Positions 17,050 through 26,669 of a stretch of DNA of 64,000 nt are shown piece by piece. This DNA comes from Rhodopseudomonas palustris (GTDB lineage: Bacteria; Pseudomonadota; Alphaproteobacteria; Rhizobiales; Xanthobacteraceae). Both the position numbers and the translations under genes were made by a program. Below the pieces are notes generated by a model. The model worked only from the letters and a program-made list of their open reading frames with translations. It did not search any database and was not told the origin of the DNA. Location: NCBI RefSeq assembly GCF_013415845.1, contig NZ_CP058907.1, forward strand, positions 3,844,001 through 3,908,000, read 5' to 3'. Position 1 is the first letter of the stretch. Each line of letters begins with the position of its first letter.

Positions 17050-20000
17050 TCAGTCGGTCGCCCTCGCATTCGGGGGCGACAACACCAAGGGCGCACGTGG
17101 CCGTGACGGGCGCGTGTCTCCTGGTGCAGGTTTGATCTCCAAAGGCGGCGGCAGTGGCGCGAGCTTTTCGCGCAATGTCGAAGACGCGGCGGTCGATGCT
17201 TGTGGCTGAAGTGGCGTTTGCGGCTGAGGTTGCGACGGTCGTTGCGGCTGGACGCGAGGCTTCGGTGGTGTAGCGCGACGCGGATCGGCGTCCGGCAACG
17301 GCGGCGTAAACGGCTGCGTCGGACTGATCGCGGCATCCTGCCCGTTGGCGGGAGCATTTGGCTGCGGCGCAGCCTCGGGCGCGCTTTTGGGCACGGTCTG
17401 ATGATTACCCGCTGGCACGCGAGTCGGCGTGGGCGCGGACTGCGGCATGGCTGGTGCGGCTGGCGGCGGCAGGCTTGAGGTCTGGGCCGGAGACCTGTCG
17501 GCATTGCTTGGCGCCTGAGTCGCGGCGGCCGGATCAGGGCCGACCGGCGGTTTGCCCCCCTGTTCCAGCATCTGCAGCTTGCGGGTCTCGCGATCGATCC
17601 GGCGGATCGACAGCCACGACGACAATCCTGACAGATCGACAGACCACTTCATCCGATCCGGCGGTCCGGCCGCGAACATCCGGATCTCCGGTAGCAACTC
17701 ATGGGCCGGCTCGGTCGAAATCAGCGTCACGCGCACATCGGCCTGCCCCGCCGCCACATCGTAGCCACCCGACACCACCGCGCGGGCGTCCTTGGCCTGC
17801 AGCGTGGTCGGCGCCAGCTTCAGGCGGCCGTCGCTGATGCTGATCGGAAACTGCGCGCTGTCGACCTTCAGCGGCCCGGCCTTCAGCGCCGGCTCCACCA
17901 GTTTCGCTAGGTGGTCGGCATCGATCGGCTGTCCCTGATCGGCGGCGCGGATTGCGACCGCAAAAGCGCTCGGATCGAGCCCTGAGATCGCCGCCTGCGA
18001 CAGCGTCACCGTGCCGCCACCGGACAGAGCACCGGCGAGCGCCGAGGCGCTGCGACCGCTGCTCGCCAGCGTGCCTTGCAGCGACAGCCTCCCCAGCGGC
18101 AGGGCAAGCGTGCCGTCGCGCAGCGCTGCGGCGTCGGCATCCTTCAAGGTGAGCTGCGCGTCGAGCGCCACCCCGGCCTCGACCAGTTTGGCGGTCAGCA
18201 CCGCCTTGGCGTCGCCGCCGCCGAGCTTGCCACTGCTGTCGAGCGTCAGCGATCGCCCGTCGCTGCGCACCACCCCGCTCAGCGGCTGCAGTTCGCTGCC
18301 GCCCGGCAGTTCGGCGCGCACCGCCTGGAACGCGATCTTACCGCGCCAGCCGCGCAGCCAGCCCTGCCCGAGCGGCTCGTCGGCCGGACGGCCGGCGGCA
18401 CCGAGTGCGAGTTGCAGCGCCGGTCCCAGCGGCAGCGTGTCGATCCCCGCTTCGCCGTCGAGTTCGGCGGTCTCGCCCCGGGTCAGCGCCAACCGGCCGC
18501 GCAGCCGCGAGCCGGCGATGCCGGCATCGATGTCTTTGAAGGTCCATTTGCTGCCCGCCACCGCCAGCTGGGTCGAGAACGACAGCGGCGCTTCGTTTGC
18601 GCCGGACGGCGGCAGATCGAACAGCGGCGCCAGATCGAGCTTGCGCGCACTCAGCGACAGCGACGCCTTCGGCTCGGCCGCGAACGGCTCGACCTCGCCG
18701 TTCGCCTCGGCGTCGAGCCGCGCCGCGGTCAGCTTGGCTTTGCCTTGCAGCTTGCCTCGCCACGTGCCGGAGCCGGACGCGTGCAGCACCGCCGCGCCGT
18801 CGCCCGCGGCGATGACGCGGTCGAGCCCGAGCAACGACAACAGCGCCTCGCCGCGCGGTGCCGACAACTCGCCTTCGAGCTGGAGCGCACGACGCGTCAG
18901 CACCTCGACATCGAGTTTGTGCAGATCGGCAGCAGGCGGGCTCGCCTTTGCGGTCAAGCGACCGCTTAGTTGCGGGCCGGCAAGGTCGAGCGTGCCGCTG
19001 GCTTCCACGTGATCGCGCGCCGCACCGGCCTTCTCCACCGCCAATGCCAGCTTGGCGCGTACCTCGCCGGGGTCGGTCGGCAGCGCCTTCAATCGTGCCG
19101 CGATGGCCGGCGCGATTGGATCGATCGCCGCGGCGATCGGACCGAGCGATGGCGCCCGCGTCGACAGCGCCAGCCTGCCGGTGGCGTTGTCGCGGTCGAG
19201 GGCGCCGTCGCCTTCCAACAGCAGCCCGCCCGCGGTGCCGAGCTTCAGCCGGTCGAGCGCGATCCGGTGCAGATCGTACGCCAGCCGCAGTGCAGCGGGC
19301 TGCCAGACCTGATCGCCGACGCTGAGCTTGCCGAGGTCGAGCGTGAGGCTGGCCTGCTCCGGCCAGCCGCCGTCAGATCCGGCGAGCGTGCGCGCCCATT
19401 GCAGCGCCGCGTCGAGATCGGCGCTGTCGCCCTTCAGCGCGGCGTCGATCTGCGTCCCCTGATCGTCACGCCGCGCCCGATAGGCGAAGCGACCGCGCAG
19501 CGTGTCGCCGCCGCTTTGCACCGTCAGCGGATCGAGCACCAGTGCGTCGGAGCCGGCGCGGACACCACCGGCGATCCGCAGCGCCTTGCTGAGACTGCCG
19601 GCGGTCGGCGCGCGGCCCTGCAGCCAAGCGGCGAGCAGATCCGGATCGGTCGCGGAAAGATCAAGCGTGCCGGTGATCGCTGCATCCGCGGCGCCAGCGC
19701 CGCCGCGCAGCGCCAAACGGGTGCCGCCGGGGGCACGCAGCTCCAGCCGCTCGAGCTGCCAAGCCTGTGAGTTGCCGCGCAGTTCGGCGACGAGATCAGT
19801 GACCGGCCGGTTGCCGATCGTGATCTGGTCGGCGTCGAGCGACACCCGCGCCAGCAACGACGGCAGCGGCAAAGACGCCGCCACATCGCGCAGCCGCGCC
19901 AGCCAGGGCAGCGGCGGCGCGGCATCGCCGGGCTTCGCCAGCAGCCGGTCGGCATCGAGCTGCCGCGCCGACAGCTTGGCGTCGAGACGCGGCGCGGCGC

Positions 20001-20874
20001 CGAACCGCGCTTCGCCGCTGCCGATCAGCTTCAGCGCGCGGTCGTCAGCGCCCCAGGAGACCTCGACCTGATCGAGCTTGGCGAGCGCCGGATCCGCCTC
20101 GACCTTGGCGGCGAGCCGCCACGGCGTCCGCGGCGTCTCGCCCGTCGCTGCCGCAAGCGCCGCAAGTGAGGCGGTGCCGTCGAACCGCGGCCGGCTTTGC
20201 TCGAACCTGACGAGGCCGTCGAGATCGGCCGCGATCCCGCCGGCGCCCTGGTTGATCCCGGCGCGCAGCCGGATCGCATCGCCATCCGCCGCGCGGCTGG
20301 TCGACAGCCGGAACGGATAGCGCTGGCCGCCGAGCAGGAAATTGCCGTCGCCGCGCAGCGCCGCGGCTTGCGCGCGCAGCTCTCCGGAGAACGCGATATC
20401 GCTGAGTTCGAGATTGCTGCGGCTGGCGGCATCGTGCAGCGCGATCCGGCCGGTGAGATTGAGCCGGTCGACGGTGAGCGCGGCGAGGTTCGACAGCCCA
20501 GCCGCCGGCCAGTCAAGCCGGCCCTGCGGATCGAGCCCGAGATCGAGCGACAGCCCGTTGATCGACAGTTCGTCGGCACGCAGTTCGCCGCGCATCAGCG
20601 AGCCGAGGCTGAATTCGACATCGAGCTTGGCGGCGGCGATCCGGCCGGCGTCGTTGGCGCCGCCGACGGTCACACGCTGCAGTCGCAGCGACGGCGTCGG
20701 CAGCAGCCGCGCATCGAGCGGACCGGCGACCCGAACCTGGGCGCCGAGCAGCCGCGTCGCCTCCGCTTCGAACGGAGTGCGAAACTGGTTCCAGTCGATC
20801 AGATACGGCCCGACCAGCGCGGCGAGCAGCGCCAGGATCAGCGCGATAGCCAGGCCGAGCAGCGTCGTCTGCAC
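17050..20874 (-). CDS. Very large AsmA family envelope protein
   Basis: 1274 residues. An N-terminal membrane anchor (LLGLAIALILALLAALVGPY, 4-23) is followed by DWNQFRTPFEAEATRLLG, the standard AsmA opening. A long region of repeated beta-strand segments (LxLxxLxL with RGxAxLD-type turns) extends to ~residue 1080, including the C-terminal AsmA-like domain around 900-1060. The last ~170 residues are Pro/Ala/Gln-rich and probably disordered. AsmA-like proteins belong to the repeating beta-groove lipid-transfer superfamily and are proposed to shuttle phospholipids between inner and outer membranes. It follows the FAD oxidase gene by 135 bp on the same strand, probably as a separate unit. Confidence 0.9.
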   Translation of the reverse strand: MQTTLLGLAIALILALLAALVGPYLIDWNQFRTPFEAEATRLLGAQVRVAGPLDARLLPTPSLRLQRVTVGGANDAGRIAAAKLDVEFSLGSLMRGELRADELSINGLSLDLGLDPQGRLDWPAAGLSNLAALTVDRLNLTGRIALHDAASRSNLELSDIAFSGELRAQAAALRGDGNFLLGGQRYPFRLSTSRAADGDAIRLRAGINQGAGGIAADLDGLVRFEQSRPRFDGTASLAALAAATGETPRTPWRLAAKVEADPALAKLDQVEVSWGADDRALKLIGSGEARFGAAPRLDAKLSARQLDADRLLAKPGDAAPPLPWLARLRDVAASLPLPSLLARVSLDADQITIGNRPVTDLVAELRGNSQAWQLERLELRAPGGTRLALRGGAGAADAAITGTLDLSATDPDLLAAWLQGRAPTAGSLSKALRIAGGVRAGSDALVLDPLTVQSGGDTLRGRFAYRARRDDQGTQIDAALKGDSADLDAALQWARTLAGSDGGWPEQASLTLDLGKLSVGDQVWQPAALRLAYDLHRIALDRLKLGTAGGLLLEGDGALDRDNATGRLALSTRAPSLGPIAAAIDPIAPAIAARLKALPTDPGEVRAKLALAVEKAGAARDHVEASGTLDLAGPQLSGRLTAKASPPAADLHKLDVEVLTRRALQLEGELSAPRGEALLSLLGLDRVIAAGDGAAVLHASGSGTWRGKLQGKAKLTAARLDAEANGEVEPFAAEPKASLSLSARKLDLAPLFDLPPSGANEAPLSFSTQLAVAGSKWTFKDIDAGIAGSRLRGRLALTRGETAELDGEAGIDTLPLGPALQLALGAAGRPADEPLGQGWLRGWRGKIAFQAVRAELPGGSELQPLSGVVRSDGRSLTLDSSGKLGGGDAKAVLTAKLVEAGVALDAQLTLKDADAAALRDGTLALPLGRLSLQGTLASSGRSASALAGALSGGGTVTLSQAAISGLDPSAFAVAIRAADQGQPIDADHLAKLVEPALKAGPLKVDSAQFPISISDGRLKLAPTTLQAKDARAVVSGGYDVAAGQADVRVTLISTEPAHELLPEIRMFAAGPPDRMKWSVDLSGLSSWLSIRRIDRETRKLQMLEQGGKPPVGPDPAAATQAPSNADRSPAQTSSLPPPAAPAMPQSAPTPTRVPAGNHQTVPKSAPEAAPQPNAPANGQDAAISPTQPFTPPLPDADPRRATPPKPRVQPQRPSQPQPQTPLQPQASTAASSTLREKLAPLPPPLEIKPAPGDTRPSRPRAPLVLSPPNARATD

Positions 20875-21009
20875 GCGGTCTCCCCTCGGGGGCGTTGTGA
20901 CGCCCCTCGCTGGCGTCGTTCTTTCGTGATTTCAACGCCTAGCGACAGACTGTGGCGAACTCACAGCAACTTCAAGCGGCGGATTCACGACGCTCAAAGT
21001 TGCTGTGGT

Positions 21010-22437
21010 TCAAATCCCTTGCGGCAGGATCTTGCCGGGATTGAAGATGTTCTGCGGATCAAGCGCCTGCTTGATCGCGCGCATCGCCTGCAGCGCTTCG
21101 AGGCCGAGCTCGGCCTGCAGATATTTCTGCTTGCCCTGGCCGATGCCGTGCTCGCCGGTGCAGGTGCCGTCCATCGACTGCGCCCGCTCGACCAGCCGGT
21201 GCATGAACTCGTCGGCCCGCGCCAGCTCTTCGGCATCGTTGACGTCGCACAGCAGCGAGCAATGGAAGTTGCCATCGCCGACATGCCCGACGATCGGCGC
21301 CAGCAGGCCGAGCCGGTTGAGGTCGGCCTCGGTCTCGCCGACGCAATCGGCCAGCCGCGAGATCGGCACGCAGACATCCGTAGCGACGACGCCGACGCCA
21401 TCGCCCTGACGCAGCGCCCGCACCGACCAGTAGGCGTCGTGCCGGGCCTGCCACAGCTTGTTGCGATCCTCCGGGCGCGTCGTCCAGGTAAAGTCGCCGC
21501 CGCCGCAATCCTTGGCGATGGCGCCGAAGTTCTTGGACTGCTCGCCGACCTCGACTTCGCTGCCGTGGAATTCGAGCAGCAGCAGCGGCGTCTCCGGCAA
21601 GGTCAGCTTGGAATAGGCGTTCACCGCCTTGACCTGGGATTCGCTCATCAGCTCGATCCGGGCCAGCGGAATGCCGGTCTGGATCGCCAGGATCACCGCC
21701 TGACAGGCGTCGCTGACCGACGGGAACGAGCAGGACGCCGCCGCAATCGTCTCCGGGATGCCGCGCAGCTTGATGGTCAGCTCGGAGATGATGCCGAGCG
21801 TGCCTTCCGAGCCGACGAACAGGTGAGTCAGGTCGTAGCCGGCGGCCGATTTCTTGGCGCGGGTGCCGGTGGTGATGATCTCGCCGTCGCCGCGTACCAC
21901 CTTCAGCGCCAGGATGTTGTCGCGCATCGTGCCGTAGCGCACCGCATTGGTGCCGGAGGCGCGGGTCGCCGCCATGCCGCCGATCGAGGCGTCGGCGCCG
22001 GGATCGATCGGGAAGAACAGCCCCTGGTCGCGCAGGTTCTCGTTCAGCGCCTTGCGGGTGACGCCGGGCTGAATCACACAGTCGAGATCCTCGGCATGGA
22101 CTTCGAGGATCTTGTTCATATCGCGCAGGTCGATGCAGATGCCGCCGGCCGGGGCGTTGACGTGGCCTTCGAGCGACGTGCCGGTGCCGAACGCGATCAC
22201 TGGCACGTTGTGCTGCGCGCAGATCCGCACCGTGTCCTGAATGTCCGCCGTCTCCTGCGCCATCACCACCGCGTCCGGCGGCTGGTTCGGCAGCCAGGTC
22301 GTGGTGTGGCCGTGCTGCTCGCGCACGGCCAGCGAGGTGACGAGGCGGTTGCCGAACCGCGCCGCGAGCGCTTCAATGGCGCTTGCCACGGCCTGCGGCT
22401 CGGCGCGCTTCGGCGTGTTGGTGATGGTCAGGCCCAC
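21010..22437 (-). CDS. FAD-binding oxidase, GlcD/D-lactate dehydrogenase (Dld) type
   Basis: 475-residue FAD-linked oxidase with a PCMH-type FAD-binding N-half (VIAFGTGTSLEGHVNAPAGG; DPGADASIGGMAATRASGTN; LFVGSEGTLGIISELTIKLR) and a C-terminal substrate-binding half ending GHVGDGNFHCSLL and GEHGIGQGK, which carry metal/substrate-binding histidines. It probably oxidises a 2-hydroxy acid such as D-lactate or glycolate at the membrane; the exact substrate is not decidable. The GTG at 22437 is preferred because GAAGGAG lies just upstream; a TTG at 22473 has no such site. It is divergent from the thioesterase gene, with 66 bp between them. Confidence 0.9.
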   Translation of the reverse strand: MGLTITNTPKRAEPQAVASAIEALAARFGNRLVTSLAVREQHGHTTTWLPNQPPDAVVMAQETADIQDTVRICAQHNVPVIAFGTGTSLEGHVNAPAGGICIDLRDMNKILEVHAEDLDCVIQPGVTRKALNENLRDQGLFFPIDPGADASIGGMAATRASGTNAVRYGTMRDNILALKVVRGDGEIITTGTRAKKSAAGYDLTHLFVGSEGTLGIISELTIKLRGIPETIAAASCSFPSVSDACQAVILAIQTGIPLARIELMSESQVKAVNAYSKLTLPETPLLLLEFHGSEVEVGEQSKNFGAIAKDCGGGDFTWTTRPEDRNKLWQARHDAYWSVRALRQGDGVGVVATDVCVPISRLADCVGETEADLNRLGLLAPIVGHVGDGNFHCSLLCDVNDAEELARADEFMHRLVERAQSMDGTCTGEHGIGQGKQKYLQAELGLEALQAMRAIKQALDPQNIFNPGKILPQGI

Positions 22438-22503
22438 GACAAAAACTCCTTCGGAACGGGGCGACCGTGGCAAAGGATACCGGAGGGGTCAAGGGAGGTA
22501 CGA

Positions 22504-23037
22504 TTGACTTTGGAAGTAGATCGCAGCAGCGAAATCGGCACCGTGTCGGGGCCATTCTTGTCATCGGTGATGCAGATCGAGCCCGGCTGGATCGACTATA
22601 ACGGCCACCTCAACATGGCCTATTACAATGTGCTGTTCGACCGCGCGATCGACCAGATCTGGAGCAAGCTCGGGATCGGTGTCGATTATCTGAACACGCG
22701 CGGCGGCTCGACCTTCACGGCCGAAGCCCACGTCCGCTACTTGCGTGAGATCCATCTCGGCGACCCGGTGCGGGTCGCGGTTTACATCGTCGAGGCGGAC
22801 GAAAAGCGCATCCACACCTTCGAAGAACTGCGCCATGCCGAAGACGGCTGGCTGTCGGCGACTTCGGAAAACATGTCGATGCATGTCGACATGGCGAGCC
22901 GCAAAGTGGCGCCGTTTCCGGACGACATTCGCGCCAGCATTAGGCGGATGGCGGAAGCGCATCGCGCACTGCCGCAGCCCGAGGGCATCGGACGTCGTAT
23001 CGCGATGCCCTCGAAGCGTCCGGTGACGGCGTCTTAA
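22504..23037 (+). CDS. Acyl-CoA thioesterase-like hot-dog fold protein
   Basis: 177 residues with the 4HBT hot-dog pattern. [20 protein letters not shown] has the active-site-type Asp-x-Asn-x-His arrangement, then [20 protein letters not shown] and KRIHTFEEL complete the sheet. It probably hydrolyses an acyl-CoA thioester. It starts with TTG at 22504, supported by GGGAGG (22493-22498) and by loss of the family pattern further upstream. Its TAA stop overlaps the convergent DUF1328 stop through a shared TTAA. Confidence 0.85.
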   Translation: MTLEVDRSSEIGTVSGPFLSSVMQIEPGWIDYNGHLNMAYYNVLFDRAIDQIWSKLGIGVDYLNTRGGSTFTAEAHVRYLREIHLGDPVRVAVYIVEADEKRIHTFEELRHAEDGWLSATSENMSMHVDMASRKVAPFPDDIRASIRRMAEAHRALPQPEGIGRRIAMPSKRPVTAS

Positions 23038-23207
23038 ACCCGCGTTCGACCGCGGAAGATACTGATCACCGCCGAGACCAGGAACAGCACGATCGCGATG
23101 AAGAAGATGATCTTCGCGATTTCGATCGATGCACCGGCGATTCCGCCAAAACCGAGCAGACCCGCGATCAGCGCAACCACGAGAAACGTCACGACCCAAC
23201 CCAACAT
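23034..23207 (-). CDS. DUF1328 small membrane protein
   Basis: 57-residue, almost wholly hydrophobic peptide: [20 protein letters not shown] and then [20 protein letters not shown], two membrane segments, ending FRGRTRV. This is the DUF1328 (YtjA-like) pattern; function unknown, with some members stress-induced. The ATG at 23207 has GGAGG 8 nt upstream. It is convergent with the thioesterase gene and shares 4 nt with it. Confidence 0.88.
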   Translation of the reverse strand: MLGWVVTFLVVALIAGLLGFGGIAGASIEIAKIIFFIAIVLFLVSAVISIFRGRTRV

Positions 23208-23519
23208 CTGATGACCTCCGTTTCGCTTCCGGCATCCGCTGGCGGCTGCCTGTCGGTGAGGCGCCGCCGGTTTCGACCGCGCCGCTTGGCGAAACAATCC
23301 GAGGCTGGAACGAAAGTTCCGGCCGGTTTGGTTGTGCCAAGCCCGCATTTTCACGCGAGAAATTGGAACGGAATCACGTGGACGAGCCGCCGCGCCGGCC
23401 TGCGATGCACGCCCGAACCTGTCGAGAGCGGCGCGCTGCGCCTATATCGGCGGATAATCCTGCTCTAAAGGCTCCTCTTCGGGCCCCGCAGCGCGGCTGT
23501 GGGTGGTAAAACGATTCGC

Positions 23520-26066
23520 ATGACCGATCCGACCAAGCGCCAGTCTCTCGACCTCTCCAGCTATCAGCCCGCCGCCGGCGGCATCGCCGCGCGTGCGCGC
23601 GCCGCGGCAGGCCCAGCCTATCTGTCCGGCCTCAACCCGGAGCAGCGCGAGGCGGTCGAGACGCTGGATGGCCCGGTGCTGGTGCTGGCCGGCGCCGGCA
23701 CCGGCAAGACCCGCGTGCTGACCACGCGGATCGCCCACATCCTCTCCACCGGCCGCGCCCGGCCCGCCGAAATCCTGTCGGTGACCTTCACCAACAAGGC
23801 CGCGCGCGAGATGAAGCTGCGGCTCGGCCAGATGCTCGGCCAGGCGGTCGAAGGCATGCCGTGGCTCGGCACCTTCCATTCGATCGGCGGCCGGATCCTG
23901 CGCTATCACGCCGAGCTGGTGCAGCTCACGTCGAACTTCACCGTGCTCGACACCGACGACCAGATCCGGCTGCTGAAGCAACTGCTCGCCGCCGACAATA
24001 TCGACGACAAACGCTGGCCGGCGCGGATGCTGGCCGGATTGATCGACGGCTGGAAGAACCGCGGTCTGACACCGTCGCAGGTGCCGGCCGGCGAAGCCGC
24101 GATGTTCGGCAACGGCCGCGGCGGCAAGCTCTACGCGCAGTATCAGGAGCGGCTGAAGATCCTCAACGCCGCTGACTTCGGCGATCTGCTCTTGGAAAAC
24201 ATCCGCCTGTTCCGCGAACACCCCGACGTGCTGCGGCAATACCAGAACCGCTTCAAGTTCATCCTGGTCGACGAGTACCAGGACACGAACGTGGCGCAGT
24301 ATCTCTGGCTGCGGCTCTTGTCGCAGACGCCTTCCTCATCGTCATTGCCGGGCTCGACCCGGCAATCCATCTCTTCACAAGAAGATGGATCACCGGGTCT
24401 CGCCGCTTCGCGGCGGCCCGGTGATGACGTCGAGACGAGTGGCAACGTCGTTGCCTCCACCTCCGCCCCGCCCAAAAACATCTGCTGCGTCGGCGACGAT
24501 GATCAGTCGATCTATGGCTGGCGCGGCGCGGAGGTCGACAACATCCTGCGTTTCGACCACGACTTCCCGGGCGCCAAGGTCATCCGCCTGGAGCGCAATT
24601 ATCGCTCGACCGGTCACATCCTCGCCGCCGCCTCGCATCTGATCGCGCACAATGAAGGCCGGCTCGGCAAGACGCTGCGCACCGAAGATGTCGACGGCGA
24701 GATGGTCACCGTCACCGGCGCGTGGGATTCGGAAGAAGAGGCCCGCGCTATCGGCGAAGAGATCGAGCAGTTGCAGCGCCAGGGTCATGCGCTCAACGAG
24801 ATCGCGATCCTGGTGCGCGCCTCGTTCCAGATGCGCGAGTTCGAAGACCGCTTCGTCACCCTCGGCCTGCCCTATCGCGTGATCGGCGGCCCGCGGTTCT
24901 ACGAGCGCGCCGAAATCCGCGACGCGCTGGCCTATCTGCGCGTGATCAATTCGCCGGCCGACGACCTCGCCTTCGAACGCATCGTCAACGTGCCCAAGCG
25001 CGGCCTCGGCGACGCCACCGTGCAGATGCTGCACGACCACGCCCGCAAGCGCCGCATCCCGCTGTTCGACGCGGCCCGGATGGTGATCGACACCGATGAG
25101 CTGAAGCCGAAAGCGCGGAGCAGCCTGCGCGGCCTGATCGAGAATTTCGAACGCTGGCAGGTGCAGCGCGACGCGCTGGCGCATACCGAACTCGCCGAGA
25201 TCGTGCTCGACGAGAGCGGCTACACCGAGATGTGGCAGAAGGATCGCTCGGCCGACGCCGCCGGCCGGCTGGAGAACCTGAAAGAACTCGTCCGCTCGAT
25301 GGAGGAGTTCGAGAATCTGCAGGGCTTCTTGGAGCACATCTCGCTGGTGATGGACCGCGAGGGCGGTGCCGACGAAGACGCCGTCAGCGTGATGACGCTG
25401 CACTCCGCCAAGGGCCTGGAATTCGAGACCGTGTTCCTGCCCGGCTGGGAGGAAGGGCTGTTCCCGCATCAGCGCGCGCTCGACGAACAGGGCCGCGCCG
25501 GCCTGGAAGAAGAACGCCGCCTCGCCCATGTCGGCATCACCCGCGCCCGCAAGCGCGCGAAGTTGTACTTCGCCACCAACCGCCGCATCCACGGCACCTG
25601 GAACACAACGATCCCATCGCGCTTCCTCGACGAACTGCCAGCCGCCAATGTCGAGATCACCGAGTCGAAAGGCGGCTCCGGCTGGGGCGGCATGAGCGGC
25701 TACGGCCCGTCGCGGTTCGACAACGTCGAGTCGTTCGGCTCGAGCTACTCGACACCGGGCTGGCAGCGCGCCCAGGCGCAGCGCGGCCGCAGCGGTGGCG
25801 GCAGCAACGGCGGCCGCAGCGGCGGCTTCGGCGAAAGCAGCTCGTCCTACTCGTCCGGCAGCACCCGCCGCGCGCCTTTCACCATCGAAGGCGAACTGGT
25901 CGCCAAATCCACCGGCACCGAGTCGGCGTTCTCGCTGAAGGACCGCGTCTTCCACCAGAAGTTCGGCTACGGCCACGTCACCAAGATCGACGGCAACAAA
26001 CTCACCATCGTGTTCGACAAGGCCGGCGAGAAGAAGGTGGTCGATAGCTTCGTGGAACGGGCCTGA
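23520..26066 (+). CDS. uvrD: UvrD/PcrA-type superfamily 1 DNA helicase with an in-frame repeat insertion
   Basis: 848-residue 3'-5' helicase for nucleotide-excision and mismatch repair. The Q-motif LNPEQREAV is at ~39-47, Walker A AGAGTGKT at 57-64, motif II DEYQD at 251-255, motif III GDDDQSIYGWRG from 325, and motif VI VGITRARKRAKLYFA near 680. A Gly/Ser-rich linker leads to the UvrD C-terminal fold (FHQKFGYGHVTKI). Between motifs II and III is an extra ~47-residue Ser/Pro-rich loop (about 271-317) not expected in the family; 90 nt of it is a palindromic repeat (see separate entry). All helicase motifs remain intact, so the protein is probably active. The ATG at 23520 is chosen; a GTG at 23499 is possible. 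Confidence 0.93.
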   Translation: MTDPTKRQSLDLSSYQPAAGGIAARARAAAGPAYLSGLNPEQREAVETLDGPVLVLAGAGTGKTRVLTTRIAHILSTGRARPAEILSVTFTNKAAREMKLRLGQMLGQAVEGMPWLGTFHSIGGRILRYHAELVQLTSNFTVLDTDDQIRLLKQLLAADNIDDKRWPARMLAGLIDGWKNRGLTPSQVPAGEAAMFGNGRGGKLYAQYQERLKILNAADFGDLLLENIRLFREHPDVLRQYQNRFKFILVDEYQDTNVAQYLWLRLLSQTPSSSSLPGSTRQSISSQEDGSPGLAASRRPGDDVETSGNVVASTSAPPKNICCVGDDDQSIYGWRGAEVDNILRFDHDFPGAKVIRLERNYRSTGHILAAASHLIAHNEGRLGKTLRTEDVDGEMVTVTGAWDSEEEARAIGEEIEQLQRQGHALNEIAILVRASFQMREFEDRFVTLGLPYRVIGGPRFYERAEIRDALAYLRVINSPADDLAFERIVNVPKRGLGDATVQMLHDHARKRRIPLFDAARMVIDTDELKPKARSSLRGLIENFERWQVQRDALAHTELAEIVLDESGYTEMWQKDRSADAAGRLENLKELVRSMEEFENLQGFLEHISLVMDREGGADEDAVSVMTLHSAKGLEFETVFLPGWEEGLFPHQRALDEQGRAGLEEERRLAHVGITRARKRAKLYFATNRRIHGTWNTTIPSRFLDELPAANVEITESKGGSGWGGMSGYGPSRFDNVESFGSSYSTPGWQRAQAQRGRSGGGSNGGRSGGFGESSSSYSSGSTRRAPFTIEGELVAKSTGTESAFSLKDRVFHQKFGYGHVTKIDGNKLTIVFDKAGEKKVVDSFVERA
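24340..24429 (+). repeat. Palindromic repeat element inserted in uvrD
   Basis: A 90-nt element bounded by CGTCATTGCCGGG and CCCGGTGATGACG, with internal complementary stretches (CCGGG-CTCGA-CCCGG, ATCCATCT/AGATGGAT, ACCGGG ... CCCGGT). It resembles the intergenic palindromes elsewhere in the window. Its length is exactly 30 codons and the frame used has no stop. Confidence 0.85.
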
Positions 26067-26350
26067 TGATGCACTACGTCGCCTTGATCCATCAGGATGC
26101 CGACGGCAGCTACAGCGTGTCGTTTCCCGACATTCCCGGTGTGGTCACCGCCGGCGAAACGATCGAAGAAGCCGAGGAGGAAGCTGCCGAGCTTCTCGCC
26201 TATGCGATCGAGGAGTCGGATGGTGCGATCGTGCTCAATCCGCCACGCACGCTCGACGAACTCAACAAAGATCCGGCCTTCGTCGCAGCGAGCAAAGACG
26301 TGATCGTGGCGCTGATCGAATTTGACGCGGACGCCGACGCAGCCGAATAG
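26066..26350 (+). CDS. hicB: HicB-like antitoxin (first copy)
   Basis: 94 residues: YVALIHQDADGSYSVSFPDI is the degenerate RNase-H-like HicB fold, with PGVVTAGETIEEAEEEAAEL following. There is no visible C-terminal DNA-binding domain. The start overlaps the uvrD stop (the A of TGA is the A of ATG at 26066; an ATG at 26069 is equally possible), so it is probably translated from the uvrD message. A hicA gene lies 116 bp downstream. Confidence 0.85.
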   Translation: MMHYVALIHQDADGSYSVSFPDIPGVVTAGETIEEAEEEAAELLAYAIEESDGAIVLNPPRTLDELNKDPAFVAASKDVIVALIEFDADADAAE

Positions 26351-26466
26351 CGGCCGCATACAAACCATCTTTGAAGCTGCGGAGCGGAAGAATGCTCTCG
26401 CTGATTTCACCGAAGAGATTTAGACTACGACGTTATACTTTGAATTGATTACCTAACAACCGCCCG

Positions 26467-26661
26467 ATGCTCACCAGTAGCCGCGATGTCATCCGACGTC
26501 TCGAACGTGACGGCTGGAGTTGCGTCCGCGTCACGGGATCGCATCACGTCTTCAAGCATCCTGTGCGCCGGGACATCGTCACCGTGCCGCATCCCAAGAA
26601 GGACTTGGGAAAAGGCTTGGTCCGTGCCATTTATAAGGGCGCAGGCTGGGAGCCGGATTGA
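26467..26661 (+). CDS. hicA: HicA-type mRNA interferase toxin
   Basis: 64 residues, the usual HicA size. The double-stranded-RNA-binding-like fold is recognisable: SSRDVIRRLERDGWSCVRVT, then GSHHVFKHP with active-site His26, then VTVPHPKKDLGKGLVRAIYK. HicA cleaves mRNA and is neutralised by HicB. It is followed at once by a second hicB. The 116-bp gap before it is AT-rich and contains a TATACT hexamer (26434-26439) that may be a -10 element. Confidence 0.93.
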   Translation: MLTSSRDVIRRLERDGWSCVRVTGSHHVFKHPVRRDIVTVPHPKKDLGKGLVRAIYKGAGWEPD

Positions 26662-26669
26662 GGTCGGCC

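Noticed and set aside
20197..23037. A 946-codon open frame on the plus strand opposite AsmA and the FAD oxidase
   Set aside because: Only its last 177 codons, which are the thioesterase, show family patterns. The rest is an antisense mirror of high-GC coding sequence, rich in Arg, Gln and Ala with no recognisable domain.
23307..23320. GGAACGAAAGTTCC as a LexA box for uvrD
   Set aside because: It is an inverted repeat with a 4-nt centre, not the GTTC-N7-GTTC direct repeat, and lies about 200 nt from the start.
23520..26066. uvrD as a pseudogene because of the repeat insertion
   Set aside because: The insertion is 90 nt in frame without stops, and all helicase motifs before and after it are intact.
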